Shown here: in pieces, positions 36,001 through 47,321 of the stretch
Numbering within the stretch: position 1 is the stretch's first letter
Layout: every line of letters starts with the position of its first letter
Origin: Mercurialis annua
Lineage: Eukaryota; Streptophyta; Magnoliopsida; Malpighiales; Euphorbiaceae
Direction of reading: 5' to 3'
Length of the DNA stretch: 64,000 nt
NCBI RefSeq assembly: GCF_937616625.2
Contig: NC_065571.1
Span: 52,623,651-52,687,650 of the forward strand
Notes under the pieces: model-generated
The model's database searches: none
What the model was told of the DNA's origin: nothing
Seen by the model: only the letters and a program-made list of their open reading frames with translations
Translations under genes and position numbers: made by a program

Positions 36001-36959
36001 TATAACTGGCTCAATGACAGGATCAATAATCCCACCAAATATGGTAAGTAAAATATTAGTAATTTTTATCGATTAGTTATGTAATTAACTTATTAATTTT
36101 TAACTATTTGTCAATTTTTTGATGGTTAATCCAATTTTTTTATTAACTAGTCGCTATATTTAACTTAAAAATGGACACATTTATTCTAATTTGATATTAA
36201 GAGACTAAGTGGCTGACAAATTTAATATTAGTGTTAATGGCTAGAGGTGAACGAAAATCTGGTTAAACAAAATTGATCTATTTCGGTTAAAGTATTTGGT
36301 TAATTAGTTTGATTATTGCGGTCGATTTGATTAATAACTTTTTTAATTTTGGTTATGGCTAAGAATATTAAAAAAACTAGTTAAATAAATTAGTCAAACA
36401 TTGTTTACTTTTTATTAATATTCTTTATATTTTTATGAGTTTAACTAAATTAACCGACTAATTTATACTTTTCATTTTGTATTTTCTAAATTTTGGTTAA
36501 TTCAATTAATAATTTTCTCGATTCGATTAAGAGATTGGTTAAACCGGTCAATTTTTAACCGAACGACTATTTCACCCACTCTATTAATCGCTCATCGCAT
36601 CACATGTATAAGTCCACGGGGCAAATTGATATTTAAGTGTTGTGTTTTCTTTAGGTTTGAAAGATGGAGTGAATGCTTGCTGTGGAACCGGACCATACAA
36701 TGGTATCTATAGCTGCGGAGGCAATAAGAAAATCGCCAAATTCGAACTATGTGAAAATTCTGATGAGTATGTTTGGTGGGATTCATTCCATCCGACGGAA
36801 AGAATCCATGAACATTTTGCAAAAACTCTATGGAATGGAGCTCCGTTTTATGTCGGACCTTATAATTTAGAAGATTTTTTCTTCACCAAGGAAAATCTCA
36901 CCATTGCTGATGAAGTTGATGACCTTGATAATAATAATGGAGGACTGAACTTTCAGTAA
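33081..36959 (+). CDS. GDSL esterase/lipase, GLIP-like, with one-base frameshift at exon 4
   Basis: Exons: 33081-33354, 33584-33705, 33810-34040, 35786-36043, 36655-36959 (TAA). The ATG at 33081 starts a secretion signal (FGYFLIFVIFASS). Block I FIFGDSTVDAGNN carries the catalytic Ser. The block II Gly is in NFASGGGG, the block III Asn in IGSNDYMGG, and block V WWDSFHPTE supplies Asp and His. This predicts a secreted SGNH ester hydrolase of the GLIP defence or extracellular lipase group. Exon 3 ends in phase 0 (NAIQ) but exon 4 is open only when one base precedes it, and the five exon lengths sum to 1190, one short of a multiple of three. No other acceptor restores the frame because a stop at 35761 blocks upstream sites. 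Either a recent null allele or a sequence error. Confidence 0.85.
34289..34636. mobile_element. Fold-back MITE, Mutator-like family, element D
   Basis: 348 bp with ends GGTCAAATGTCG and CGACATTTGGCC and long matching arms (CACAAAAGTTCTGACCTTT against AAAGGTCAGAACTTTTGTG). TATATATAA flanks both sides (34280-34288 and 34637-34645), a 9-bp duplication, although in low-complexity AT sequence. It lies in GDSL intron 3. Confidence 0.85.
34973..35038. repeat. Two copies of a 26-base palindrome
   Basis: The copy at 35013-35038 is a perfect palindrome with centre TTGTTTTAAAACAA and ends TGTCAC/GTGACA. The copy at 34973-34998 differs by one base. They are 14 bp apart, next to the right end of the AT-rich MITE, and may be its subterminal repeats. 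Confidence 0.85.
35470..36580. repeat. Two degenerate AACCGAA-rich repeat blocks in GDSL introns 3 and 4
   Basis: The blocks are at about 35470-35690 (starting near TAGGGGTGAATTCGG) and 36241-36585 (starting CTAGAGGTGAAC, ending TTCACCCACTC). Both share the word set AACCGAA/TTCGGTT and TAGRGGTGAA-like ends, seen also at 63471-63747. Likely old TIR elements; class not assigned. Confidence 0.4.
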
Positions 36960-37241
36960 TATGTAGAAAAGAGGAACCGTCATGAATAAGAAAACATGTT
37001 GTACAACCTATAATTTAACATTTATGCCATATATATGAGTGTTGTTTCATGTTCGCGATTAAATCGGAGTTAAATGTAAATAAAACTATGAACTATAACG
37101 TGTTGTAGAAATTGATGTTACTACTCAAAAACTTTGCTAGCTTATTATTGTTGCAGAAGAACTGGAAAGAAAAATTATGTAATAAAGCTTTTGAATTGAA
37201 TCACGCCTAAATTATTTTTTAAAACGTTTTGTTATTGTTGT
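36960..37241 (+). other. GDSL 3' flank up to the copia insertion
   Basis: Probable 3' UTR and short spacer. The last five bases, GTTGT (37237-37241), are the left copy of the copia target duplication. Confidence 0.6.
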
Positions 37242-37546
37242 TGAAAAGATAATGAAGAGCAAGAAAAACTCTCTTTTGTATTAATTGTATTCGTTATCTT
37301 TACAAGAATGAAATCTACCTCTATTTATACACAAACTGAAAGGATAAAAACAAAGAAAGTTGTTACAAGATGGTGAGGTCACCAGATAGGAAAAACAGAA
37401 AACCACAGCAAAGGAGCAGTGGTGGAATAGAAGCTTCTGTGACAGAAATCCTAATAGAATACCAGCTCAGCATAAGGAGCAGATTTGCTGAGGAGAAGAC
37501 CACAGTAAGCTCAGTGGAAGAATCTTGTGAACCAAGGAATTGTACA
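37242..37546 (-). repeat. Copia 3' LTR
   Basis: 305 bp, TG...CA ends. It differs from its partner by A/G near 37519 and T/C near 37455 (plus-strand reading). Confidence 0.96.
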
Positions 37547-37554
37547 TCCCCTCC

Positions 37555-40500
37555 TCAAGTTGGAGATTGATGAATGTCATACAATCCCAACTTGAAGAGA
37601 AGATTGGTGAACTGAGGAGCTGAGAGTGCCTTGGTGAATAAGTCTGCCTTTTGATCATGAGTGGAGATGTGAAGGGGCTGAATGAGACCTGTCTTGTATA
37701 AATTTCTGACAATGTGGCAGTCAATGTCAAGATGTTTTGTACGTTCATGAAAGACAGGGTTAGCAGTGATGTGGATGGCAGCTTTATTGTCACACCACAA
37801 GGGAATGGAAGTGGTGACAGGAACATGGAAATCCTGGAGAATGTAAGTGATCCACTGTAATTCACAAACAGAAGTGGCAAGACTTCTGTATTCTGCTTCA
37901 GCAGATGACCTGGAGACTGTGTTTTGTTTCTTGGTCTTCCAAGAAATCAGAGAGGTGCCTAAGAAGATGCAAAAACCAGTCAAGGATTTTCTTGTGTCAA
38001 TGCAGGAGCCCCAATCTGCATCACTATAAGCCTGTAGCTCAAGTGAAGAATCTGCAGAATAAAGTAAGCCAGTAGAAGGACATCCTTTGAGGTATCTAAC
38101 CAAGTGTAAAGCAGCCTCCCAATGAGCTTGACAAGGAGTGTTAACAAATTGACTAAGCTGTTGCACAGAATAGGTAATGTCTGGTCTTGTAATATTGAGG
38201 TAGAGAAGTCTTCCTATGAGTCTTCTGTATTTGTCAGGTTCTGGGAGAGGAGTATCCATTTTAGTAGCAAGTTTCAAACCTTTCTGAAAAGGAACCTTTG
38301 CAGGTTTAGCTCCCAAAAGACCAGTATCAGAGATAATGTCCAGAAGATACTTCCTTTGATTAATGGTAGTACCAGAAGGACCTCTAGCAATTTCAATGCC
38401 AAGGAAGTATCTAGCATGGCCCAAGTCTTTGATGGTGAATTCTGTATGAAGATGAGCTTTCAAAGAAGTAATCTCAGCTTCTGAAGTCCCTGTGATAAGG
38501 ACATCATCAACATATAACAGGATGGCAGTAAGAGATGAGGCAGTGGACTTGATAAAAAGACAGTGATCATGAGCAGATTGTATGAATCCCAGACAGTGCA
38601 CCTTGGCACAAAATTCAACATTCCACTGTCTGGAGGCCTGTTTCAAACCATAAAGAGAACGTTTCAACTTGCAGACTTGATTCAGTTTAACTTTAGAATA
38701 TCCAGGAGGAGGTGACATGTACACTTCTTCATCAAGAAAGCCATGGAGAAAAGCATTGTTGATGTCAATTTGATAAACAAGCCATCCTTTAGAGGTAGCC
38801 AAAGCCAGAAAAATTCTGACAGTGACTATTTTGGCAACAGGAGAAAAACTTTCAAAGTAGTCTATGCCTTCAACTTGATTAAAACCTTTGGCAACAACTC
38901 TTGCCTTATATCTGTCAATAGTACCATCTGCATTTAATTTAGTTTTAAAGATCCATTTGCAGCCAATGGCTTTCTTTCCTGCAGGTAGAGTAGTGAGTTC
39001 CCAGGTATTGTTTTTCTCAAGAGCAGTAAGCTCTTCTGTCATGGCAGTGATCCAAGCTGGATTAGATACAGCTTGAAGATAGGTTTGTGGTTCTTTATGG
39101 TGAGAGACATGAGCAAGGAATGACACATAGGTAGGATTCAAAGAGGGATTAGTGAGATAGGGAAAAGTTGGTGGAGTATAAGAAGTGGAGGTGGAAAATG
39201 AGCTGCAGACATCAGCAGAAGTGCTGAGAACAAAGTTTGTGACATAGTCATTCATCCAGACAGGTCTAGTTTTGGGTCTAGTGCTATGTTTGATGATGGG
39301 TGTAGGATCAGGAGAAGGAGGTTCAGAGGTGGTATCTAAAGGAATAGGGAGTGTGCACTGAGTCCTAGGTTCAGACACTAGAGGGAGACTAGAATCTGTG
39401 TCATCAAAAGGAAAAGGAAGAACCTGAGATTCTACATTATGCATACTGCTAGTTTTAGATTTATAAGGGAAAACATTTTCATGAAATTTTACATCTCTGG
39501 AAATAAGAATTTTGTGATTTTCAAAATCATAAAGTTTATAAGCCTTTTGAGCAGGACTATAGCCAATGAAAACACAAGTAAAAGCTCTTTCTGCAAATTT
39601 GTCTTTATGAGGAAGAGTGTTTGTCACATAGCATAAGACTCCAAAAATTTTAAGATTAGAATAATCAGGAGGTTTTGAGTATAGGATTTCAATGGGAGTT
39701 TTCCAGGAAAGAATTATTGAGGGTGTTCTGTTGATAATGTGAGTAGCCATGAGAATGGATGATCCCCAGAATTTTTTAGGAAGACCAGATTGAAACATTA
39801 GAGCCCTAGCAGTTTGAAGCAAATGCTTATGTTTCCTTTCTACAATACCATTTTGTTGTGGTGTGTAAAGGCAGGATTTTTGATGAATGATGCCTTTGTT
39901 AGACAAAAAAGTTTGAAATTCTGAATTAATGAACTCTGTACCATTATCAGATCTAATGGTTTTAATTTGAGTATTGAACTGAGTTGTTACCATATTTGAG
40001 AAATTTATGAAAATTTGGGAAGTTTGAGTTTTGTGCATCATTAAGAAAGTTCAAGTGGCTCTAGAATGGTCATCAACTATGGTAAGAAAGTATTTAGTCC
40101 CTTCAATGGACTGTTGATTATATGGTCCCCAAACATCAAGATGGACAAGTTCAAAGATTTTTGAGGCTTTAGTGTGACTAATGGGAAAAGGTGTTCTTTG
40201 TTGCTTAGCTTTGTGACAAACAGCACATTCTTTAAGATCTTTGAAATTCTTGTTTTTCAAAACATTAATGTGTTTTAAAATGTTGACTGGGCAGTGACCA
40301 AGTCTGTTATGCCAGAGATGTGTATGAGAAGAAGCAGCATTTTCATTCATTGAAATTTGATCATTACAATTCAAAATAAGAGAATCTGTTTGTCTAAACT
40401 GAGACTTCTTTTGATTACATTTAAAACTAGCACTATCCAAAATGTAGAGACTTCCTAGAGACTTTCCTATGGCCAGGATTTCTTTAGTCTGCAGGTCCTG

Positions 40501-41882
40501 TAAAAGACAATCAGTAGGGGTGAAAACACATTTTATATTTGCAGATTGAGTGAGTTTATGGACAGATAGAAGATTGAACTTAAAACTAGGAATGTATAAA
40601 GCTTGCTGCAAAGAGATTTTGTCAGAAAAATTAATGTTTCCTATGCTGTCAACCACTTTGACAGAACCATCTGGTAAATAAACTGGTATGGGGTTCTTAG
40701 GTTGTTTAAGGTAATGAAAATGTTCTATAATGCCAGACATATGATTAGTTGCCCCTGTATCTAAGATCCAAGAATTCTTGCCAATCACATCAGTAGTAGC
40801 ACAGCTTAAAGCAAAGGCATATAATGTAGGTTTACCTGAGAAGTTGTTCATAGTGGCAAAGTTTGCATAATTTCCATCTTTCATGATCCTCAGTAGCTCC
40901 TGTTGCACCAGATTAGCAAGATTATTTTGCTTTTCTCCTTTTGATTCTCCTGTCATCTCAAGATCAAGAGGAGTTTCAGCCATATTTGCCATGGATTTGC
41001 CTCCATCCTTTTTCTGTTGATCTTTTAGGTCCTTGTACCAGTCAGGTACCCCATGAAGCTTGAAGCAGGTCTCCCTTTCATGCCCTTTGGTTTTGCAATG
41101 ATCACAAAACTTGTTTTCTTTCTTTTTGAAACCAGCCTTAGATGGATACTCCTTTTTGTAATTGTTCTGAGTTTTAGCAAATAACCCAGTAACTTCAAGT
41201 TTTTCATTATAGTTGCCATGAACCTCCCTCTGTTTCTCCACACTAAGAAGCATAGAGTATGCTTTGTTCACTGTAGGAAAAGGATCCATGACAAGAATTT
41301 GATTTCTTGTATGATCATAGCACTCATTTAATCCCATAAGGAACTGCATCAATTTGTTCATAGACTGCAGATCTGAAACAGATTTAGAAGCTCCACAGGT
41401 ACAAGATGGAAGTGGCATGAGGCAGCTCAAACCATCCCACAGAAGCTTAAGTCTAGTATAATACTTTGCAACAGAATCATTACCTTGATTAACTGAAGCA
41501 ATTTCTCTTTGAATCTGATACAGTAGAGGACCATTGCTGTCACCATATCTTTCAGCTATCTCCTCCCATAGCTCTTTAGCAGTGGTGGTGTATAAAAACC
41601 CATCCACCATCTCTTTAGAAATGGAATTCAGAATCCATGAAGTAACCATGTAATTAGCTCTGGTCCAGAACTCATATTTTTCATCACTTTCCTATCTGGT
41701 ATAGGAAGTCTGCCATCAATGAAGCCAAGCTTGAACTTAGCCCCAAGAGCAATCTTCATAGATCTGCTCCAAGTAAGGTAATTGTTTTCTGTAAGTGGTG
41801 CTGTTACAAGCACCATTCCAGGATGATCAGACCCTTGGAGATGATAAGGATCTCCATTAGGGTTATAAGTAATTTCAGCCAT
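37555..41882 (-). pseudogene. Copia gag-pol reading frame, broken at two places
   Basis: The frame opens at ATG 41880-41882 (MAEITYNPNGDPYHL). It shifts by one base near 41690, after PIPDRK, and resumes in the next frame. A CCHC knuckle (CDHCKTKGHERETC), protease WILDTGA and the integrase HHCC zinc region follow. A TGA at 40051-40053 stands where copia integrases have Trp after DDHSRAT. Beyond it the frame is open for 828 codons with the remaining integrase acidic residues (SDNGTEF, NGIVERKH), reverse transcriptase (YVDDVLITG) and RNase H (SDADWGSC, WCDNKAAIH), stopping 8 bp before the LTR. Without suppression or recoding this copy cannot make a complete polyprotein. Confidence 0.95.
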
Positions 41883-41920
41883 ATAGAAACGAATACTGGA
41901 TCAGAATAGCTTTGATACCA

Positions 41921-42225
41921 TGAAAAGATAATGAAGAGCAAGAAAAACTCTCTTTTGTATTAATTGTATTCGTTATCTTTACAAGAATGAAATCTACCTC
42001 TATTTATACACAAACTGAAAGGATAAAAACAAAGAAAGTTGTTACAAGATGGTGAGGTCACCAGATAGGAAAAACAGAAAACCACAGCAAAGGAGCAGTG
42101 GTGGAATAGAAGCTTCTGTGACAGAAATCCTAACAGAATACCAGCTCAGCATAAGGAGCAGATTTGCTGAGGAGAAGACCACAGTAAGCTCAGTGGAGGA
42201 ATCTTGTGAACCAAGGAATTGTACA
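41921..42225 (-). repeat. Copia 5' LTR
   Basis: 305 bp and, in element orientation, upstream of gag. The primer-binding site lies immediately inside at about 41905-41920. Confidence 0.96.
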
Positions 42226-42230
42226 GTTGT

Positions 42231-42889
42231 AACATTGATAACAATTGTTAAAAAATTAAGGGTAAATGTTTTATAAATTATAATTATAATTATAAAATTG
42301 GTAAATGTTTTAAAAATTAACGGTGGTTTTGAACCTTTTATTTGTGCCAAAATAAGTTTAACTGTTGTCTTATCTTTTTGAGGAAATTTTGAGAGTTTTT
42401 TCGTACTTTTTACCGTTTTCAAAAAAAAATGACATTTGGGTAAAAAAACTGCTTTTTTTTCCATAAGAGCGGTGAATAAAAGCTGCCATTAGTACGGGGG
42501 GTTTACTATTGCTTTTTGAAGTAGGGGGATTTAATGATAGAAAGGGCAAAGTACCAGGGCTACACTTGATTATGAGCTAAGAAGAATAGATTATTTTGGA
42601 GTTTTGTACTATCCCGTAGCTTACTCGACGATTTAAAAAAGAAATTGGCTGAATCGACAAATAAACAGGTAAATCTATGCAATGACAACATTATATGTCA
42701 AAAACAATGAAACATTTATCAATTAATATAAAAATATTTCAAGAATCAAGAAGTGATGATTATCATTTTTCTCTTTGCCTTTTTTGTTTCTTACATGTAG
42801 CAGGGAAGTATATGCTCCAGATTCCATGTCTCAAAGAACCAGGAAGCAAAAGTGTATCTTTCTATGAACCTTTATAATGATTGATATAT
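42231..42889. other. Spacer between copia and element C
   Basis: AT-rich DNA without a supportable gene. The right-hand copia target copy is at its edge, and the 9-bp duplication of element C (TTGATATAT) ends it. Confidence 0.5.
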
Positions 42890-43393
42890 GGCCTAATCAC
42901 TCAAAAACCCCTCACCTTTAAACTTTTTTTCAATTCCACCCCGGCGTTGAAAATTTGTCAATTCTACCCACTTTTGAATTTTCCGTTTTCAATTGTACCC
43001 CAATATTTTAATTTTTGTTAATTTTTTTACTTAAATGATGAAATCATTCAATTAATTAAGTGTAAACATGAAATTAAATTCTTTTTTATTCAAAAAAGTA
43101 CAAATAAGTCCTTTATTTTTAAAAACTAACTAAAAACCATAATCAAATTAACACTAATTTAAATTCTTAATTAATTTAACTAAATTTAAATAAATTTTAA
43201 AAATATACAATCAATATATGCGAGACATGGAGAATGTTTTAAACAAATTTCCAAACGCAAAAGACGTTAATTTAATTTTTCAGGGTACAATTGAAACACA
43301 AAAATGCAAAATAGGGTAAAATTGACAAATTTTCAACGTCAGGGTATGATTGAAAAGGGGTTAAAAGGTCGGGTTTTTTTAAGACATTAGGCC
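42890..43393. mobile_element. Fold-back MITE, Mutator-like family, element C
   Basis: 504 bp with ends GGCCTAATCACTC and GACATTAGGCC. The arms match inward (GTTGAAAATTTGTCAATT against AATTGACAAATTTTCAAC). TTGATATAT directly repeats at 42881-42889 and 43394-43402, a perfect 9-bp target duplication. The interior is AT-rich and non-coding. Confidence 0.92.
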
Positions 43394-43402
43394 TTGATAT
43401 AT

Positions 43403-44204
43403 TAGGATACATAATTATTTTGTTAATGAATTCATCAAACAAAAAAAACACCCAGCAACTGAAAGTAATAAAATACACACTAACAACGTCACATAGTAAA
43501 ACCAATGAATAGTTTAAATAATATAAACATTAAATAACATTTTATTAAAGTTTTGGTTTTTATTCTTCTTACAAGCGCCTTTCTTTCTCGAATACTATAG
43601 AAAAATGTCATAGTAAAAATGGACAATTAATAACATTATCTCTATTAAGACAACAACAATACAGCCCCTGTCAAAAGTTAGATCAATTCAAGTTCTTATC
43701 TTACACTTCAGACATATATTAATTATGAAATAAAAAACTAAAGTTCAACTATAGAACAAATTAGAAGAGAAGATACAAATTATAAATTAGTTGATGGATT
43801 TGCCGACTATTTCTTTATTCAAATTTAAATAAACTACTTTTTATGTTGAGATGTAACCATCATCATTATTATTTTATCTATTTGATTTTTAGTAAGGCTT
43901 AATCCATAAGATTACTGTGTATTTGATTCTACCGAATTTGATGTGGAATTCATAGAATAAAATTCGATTATATTTGAATCAAATTTAAAAAATTAAAATT
44001 TAGATTTCAAATTAAATAAAAATTTAATTTTTTAAATATATAATAAAAAAATAACCGAAAACTAATCTTTTTACAAAGATGAGTTTCATTCATTAATGAA
44101 AAATCGACTATAAGAATCTCAACTCTAACTACGCCAATCAGGTTAGATATTACAGCAAATTAGGACTATATAAAAATATAAGATGTCACCTAACATAAAA
44201 TTTA
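43403..44204. other. Spacer, nothing recognised
   Basis: AT-rich, with stops in all frames. A lone GGCTTAAT word near 43895 has no partner end. Confidence 0.5.
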
Positions 44205-44490
44205 CACTACTAAAAAATAGGGCTTTAGCGACGGATATTTCCATCTCTAAAGCCCAATATTCCGGCGCTAAACACAGTTAGCTACGATAAGTTTTTTGGT
44301 CGCAAACTGTGTTGAGACTCGTTTTCTATTTCATGGCAAATTTAGCGACGGATATTATCCGTCGCTAAACGTTCAAATCCGTCGCCAAAACGTATTCCAA
44401 CATACAAAAATGGAGACGTTTCAGCGAAGGATTTGTCATGTTTAGCGACGTTTGGAGACGTTTCACCGATGGAGAGGTTCGCAACATTAG
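44205..44490. mobile_element. CACTA (En/Spm) element end with subterminal repeats
   Basis: It starts CACTACTAAAAAATAGGG, followed by several copies in both orientations of TTTAGCGACGG (for example near 44225, 44345 and 44360, with variants at 44430-44460). This is characteristic of CACTA ends. The opposite end is not found, so this is a truncated copy. Confidence 0.65.
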
Positions 44491-44559
44491 ACATTAGTTT
44501 TACATTAATTTAGTATAGTTTTTGATATTCGTTCTTCGTTTTAATTTGTATTCTGGTTT

Positions 44560-45371
44560 TCTACACTATTGTATTGGGATTATTGTCGACCAAATTACGA
44601 TAATTATTGAGAGATTAATTATTATTGTTTTTTATACAACTATGATTTCTTATTACATTATTGATGAAAATTCTTTGAATATATCTAGCTAAATCCATCG
44701 TTGGGGATTATTAATTGGAGTTATGTTTGTTTAAACGAATCGGGTTTATGGGTTTTTCTTCCTACTATGTTTTAATTTTTGTTCTTAATGCTTAGTTTAA
44801 ACTTATCACTTAGTCTATACCATGTGTTTTGGTTTTAGCTCGAGAGAGAGTAAAATTGGAATAGACCAATATAATTAAGAACATAGGAATTGATTGCGCG
44901 AGAGTGAACTAACGAGTGCATGTTTTTAGGGTTTACTTCATAAACATTAATTAATTAGTAGTTTAGGTTAATCATTGTACGAGAGTGAGTAATTAGCCTA
45001 TTACTAGTTTGTTACCTATTTTTGCGTGCAATTGCTCGAAAGATAATTCTAGATGCTTCTGACTAGTTTGAACCTTAGTAGAACAATCTAATTCATAACC
45101 CGAATCGAATAAACAGCATATTGGCAATTAGTAGTCCCTGCTTTTCTCATATTTGTCAAACACCGATTTAATTACAGTTTTAATTTATTTAATTTGCAAT
45201 AGTCTACTTTTTTCTTTTAATTTACTCAAACAAATCAAATTATTTATTCAACTATCCAAATCGAGTCTTCTAACTGGTTGTTTTTATAAGCTTTCTCTGT
45301 GGGTACGATATCCGGACTTCGCAGTCTGTATTACAAATTGGCATACGCACGCTTGCGTATTTTTACCAACA
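44560..45371 (+). mobile_element. Ty3/gypsy LTR fragment (Athila/Tat type), left end undefined
   Basis: The sequence ends TTTTTACCAACA directly before a tRNA-Asp-type primer-binding site. Upstream it holds the words GCGAGAGTGA and ACGAGAGTGAG and the GGGTACGATATCCGGACTTC block common near the 3' end of such LTRs. The start could not be placed and 44560 is only a lower guess. Confidence 0.55.
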
Positions 45372-45377
45372 ACTTTT

Positions 45378-45395
45378 TGGCGCCGTTGCCGGGGA
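45378..45395 (+). other. Gypsy primer-binding site, tRNA-Asp
   Basis: TGGCGCCGTTGCCGGGGA is complementary to the 3' end of plant tRNA-Asp and is the hallmark of Athila/Tat gypsy elements. It lies 6 bases after the LTR end. Confidence 0.9.
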
Positions 45396-45534
45396 AAGCA
45401 TATTTTTAACATCTAAGTTAGGATAGCTCGACTTGATTTAGTATTTTACTTTTTATTTATTCCATTTTACACCGTGGGTATTTATTGATTTATCTCCAGG
45501 GTTTTTTTATGGTGTACTTATCTAACGAAGCGTA

Positions 45535-45711
45535 ATGGCTTGGGACCATAATTATGTGGTCTGTGGGAGTTTTTATCATGGAGCCGAATGTCCAATTCTT
45601 TATCTAGTTTCGAATGACCATGTCAATTTTGTGGGTGGTCAATGTCAATTTAGTGACCCCTATTACAGCACGTACAATCTGGGATGGGACAACCATCAAA
45701 ATTTTGGTTGA
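45535..45711 (+). pseudogene. Short gypsy gag remnant, open for 58 codons
   Basis: An open frame from ATG 45535 to TGA 45711 resembles the C-terminal gag linker of Athila/Tat elements: VVCGSFYHGAECP is zinc-knuckle-like with some ligands missing, followed by VNFVGGQ, DPYYSTYNLGWDNHQNFG. It lies 140 bp after the primer-binding site, so most of gag before it is deleted. No further gypsy domains follow; copia sequence begins next. Confidence 0.6.
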
Positions 45712-45724
45712 TTCTCTGTCATGA

Positions 45725-46436
45725 TTCCTCTTTCGTTTAGGAAATGACTACATGTAGAATGATTGGTCTAGCTAAAAAGCAAGAGGGACTCTATCTTCAG
45801 ATGCAAGAAAATCCACTTTGTAATTATAATGCAATACTTGATTCTTCAAGTAATAATAAACAGATTGATATTTGACATTATAGGTTTGGCCATCTATCAC
45901 CTAGTAGATTAAAATTACTTTAGAAACTAGATGATTGTGTAAAAGTTTTCGATATATAAATGTCTGTGATATCTGTTATTTTGCAAATGCTTTTTCCAAA
46001 AAGCACATCTACTAGTAATGTTACATTTGATTTGGTGCACATTGATATTTGGGGCCTGTCAGTATTTCATCATTACAGGGATACAAATATTTTTTGACAT
46101 TGGTTGATGACTTTTCTAGATATACATGGGTCTTCTTGATGAAACACAAGTCTGAAACAAGAAGTCATATGCAGAATTTTATGGTTCATGTTCAAAATTA
46201 ATTCTCTGTCACAGTTAAGAGAATGCATCTGACAATATTATGGAGTTTGCATTTCCAGATTTTTACCACAGATGTGGTATTATTCATCCAACCACATGTG
46301 TTTATACACCACAGCAGAACAACATAGTGGGAACAACATAGTGGAGAAAAAATATAAGCAAATTTTAAATGTTGCCAGAGCTTTGAAACTTCAAGTCTCA
46401 TTACCTTTGCAATTTTGGTCTTACTGTGTGTCGCAT
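45725..46436 (+). pseudogene. Decayed copia integrase fragment
   Basis: Shifting frames give recognisable pieces: MIGLAKKQEGLYL and FGHLSPSRLKLL of the pre-integrase region, FLTLVDDFSRYTWVFLMKH and YTPQQNNIV of the integrase core, then LNVARALKLQVSLPLQFW. Many stops and frame changes show it is old. It is in plus orientation, differs from the 37-42 kb element, and is cut at its right end by the repeat starting at 46437. Confidence 0.85.
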
Positions 46437-46690
46437 AGGGATGGCAATGGAGAGGGGATTTCCCGTTCCCCGTGGGGACCCGCCTCTAATGGATCGGGAA
46501 ATCCCACCAATTACCCCCATAGGTACGGGGATGGGGAAAAATCATTCTCTAATCATGAGGATAGGGAGGGGACGGGGAGTATAGTTCCCACTCTTTGGGG
46601 ATCCCCATCCCCATTGCAATGGGGACCCGATTTATATTTATGCATATTTATATTAATTGTTACAGATATCAAACATGATTTAAAAACTCA
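46437..46690. repeat. G-rich GGGGATGGGG-type repeat block
   Basis: It begins AGGGATGGCAATGG and contains runs such as CGGGGATGGGG, ending near CCCCATTGCAATGGGG. Similar blocks are widespread in plant genomes as transposon interiors. It stands out for high GC content in an AT-rich area and interrupts the copia remnant. Confidence 0.55.
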
Positions 46691-46699
46691 ACATTTGCA

Positions 46700-47321
46700 C
46701 CTCTAAGAATAAAGAAAAAACTACATGTGAATTATATTACATTAAACTAAAATAAATAATAAATCTATATTAGAATTAGCCAAAAAAAATTCTTTAAAAC
46801 TAAAAATAAATAAACTACAAAAAAAATAAAAAAGGCTTGAATCTGGAGGGAGTAAAACCCGATTCTTGATCAAGGATAGCCGGAGGCCACCTCCAGATGA
46901 GGAAAGATGAAAAGGCTTATTTGGGTTTTTTTTTTCTATCAAAAGTTAAATTTTAATGAGATAGAATTGGAATATATCCGTGTAAATCAAATGCCAAAAA
47001 AACCCTAACATTTGATCTATTAGACTATAAATGAAATAAATAATTCAAAGATTATATGAGAAAATTTTTGACGGTGCAAAATAAATCAATAATATATATC
47101 GAACACCATTTACACATGTAAATAAATTTATATCGCGTTTCATTTAGATTATACTTCATTCAAACATAATAACCTTCGAATCTTAAAAAAAAGTTAATTT
47201 AAAATCCAAACAAACAACAACACAAACAAACTCCAAATCCAATAAAAGCACCCACAAAATACACAACTCCAGAATTAGAGTCGTTTTATTCGAAAATACC
47301 ATTAAACAAGGATTAATATAA
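46700..47321. other. Spacer, nothing recognised
   Basis: AT-rich DNA without a gene. The last nine bases (TTAATATAA, 47313-47321) belong to the target duplication of element B. Confidence 0.5.

Larger units (their letters stand above)
37242..42225 (-). mobile_element. Ty1/copia LTR retrotransposon, nearly intact, young
   Basis: 4984 bp in minus orientation. The two 305-bp LTRs begin TGAAAAG, end TTGTACA and differ at two positions. GTTGT flanks both sides (37237-37241, 42226-42230). A primer-binding site complementary to initiator Met tRNA (TGGTATCAAAGC) abuts the right LTR and a purine-rich tract (GAGGAGGGGA) abuts the left LTR. Domain order gag, protease, integrase, reverse transcriptase, RNase H marks the copia superfamily. 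The coding region carries one frameshift and one stop. Confidence 0.97.

Noticed and set aside
37370..39636. Several plus-strand open frames of 60-120 codons
   Set aside because: They are antisense shadows of the minus-strand copia pol frame and show no family features.
42042..42464. 140-codon minus-strand frame
   Set aside because: It reads from flanking AT-rich DNA into the copia LTR; no domain.
46272..46706. 144-codon open frame
   Set aside because: It is a chance fusion of decayed copia integrase with the GC-rich repeat block.
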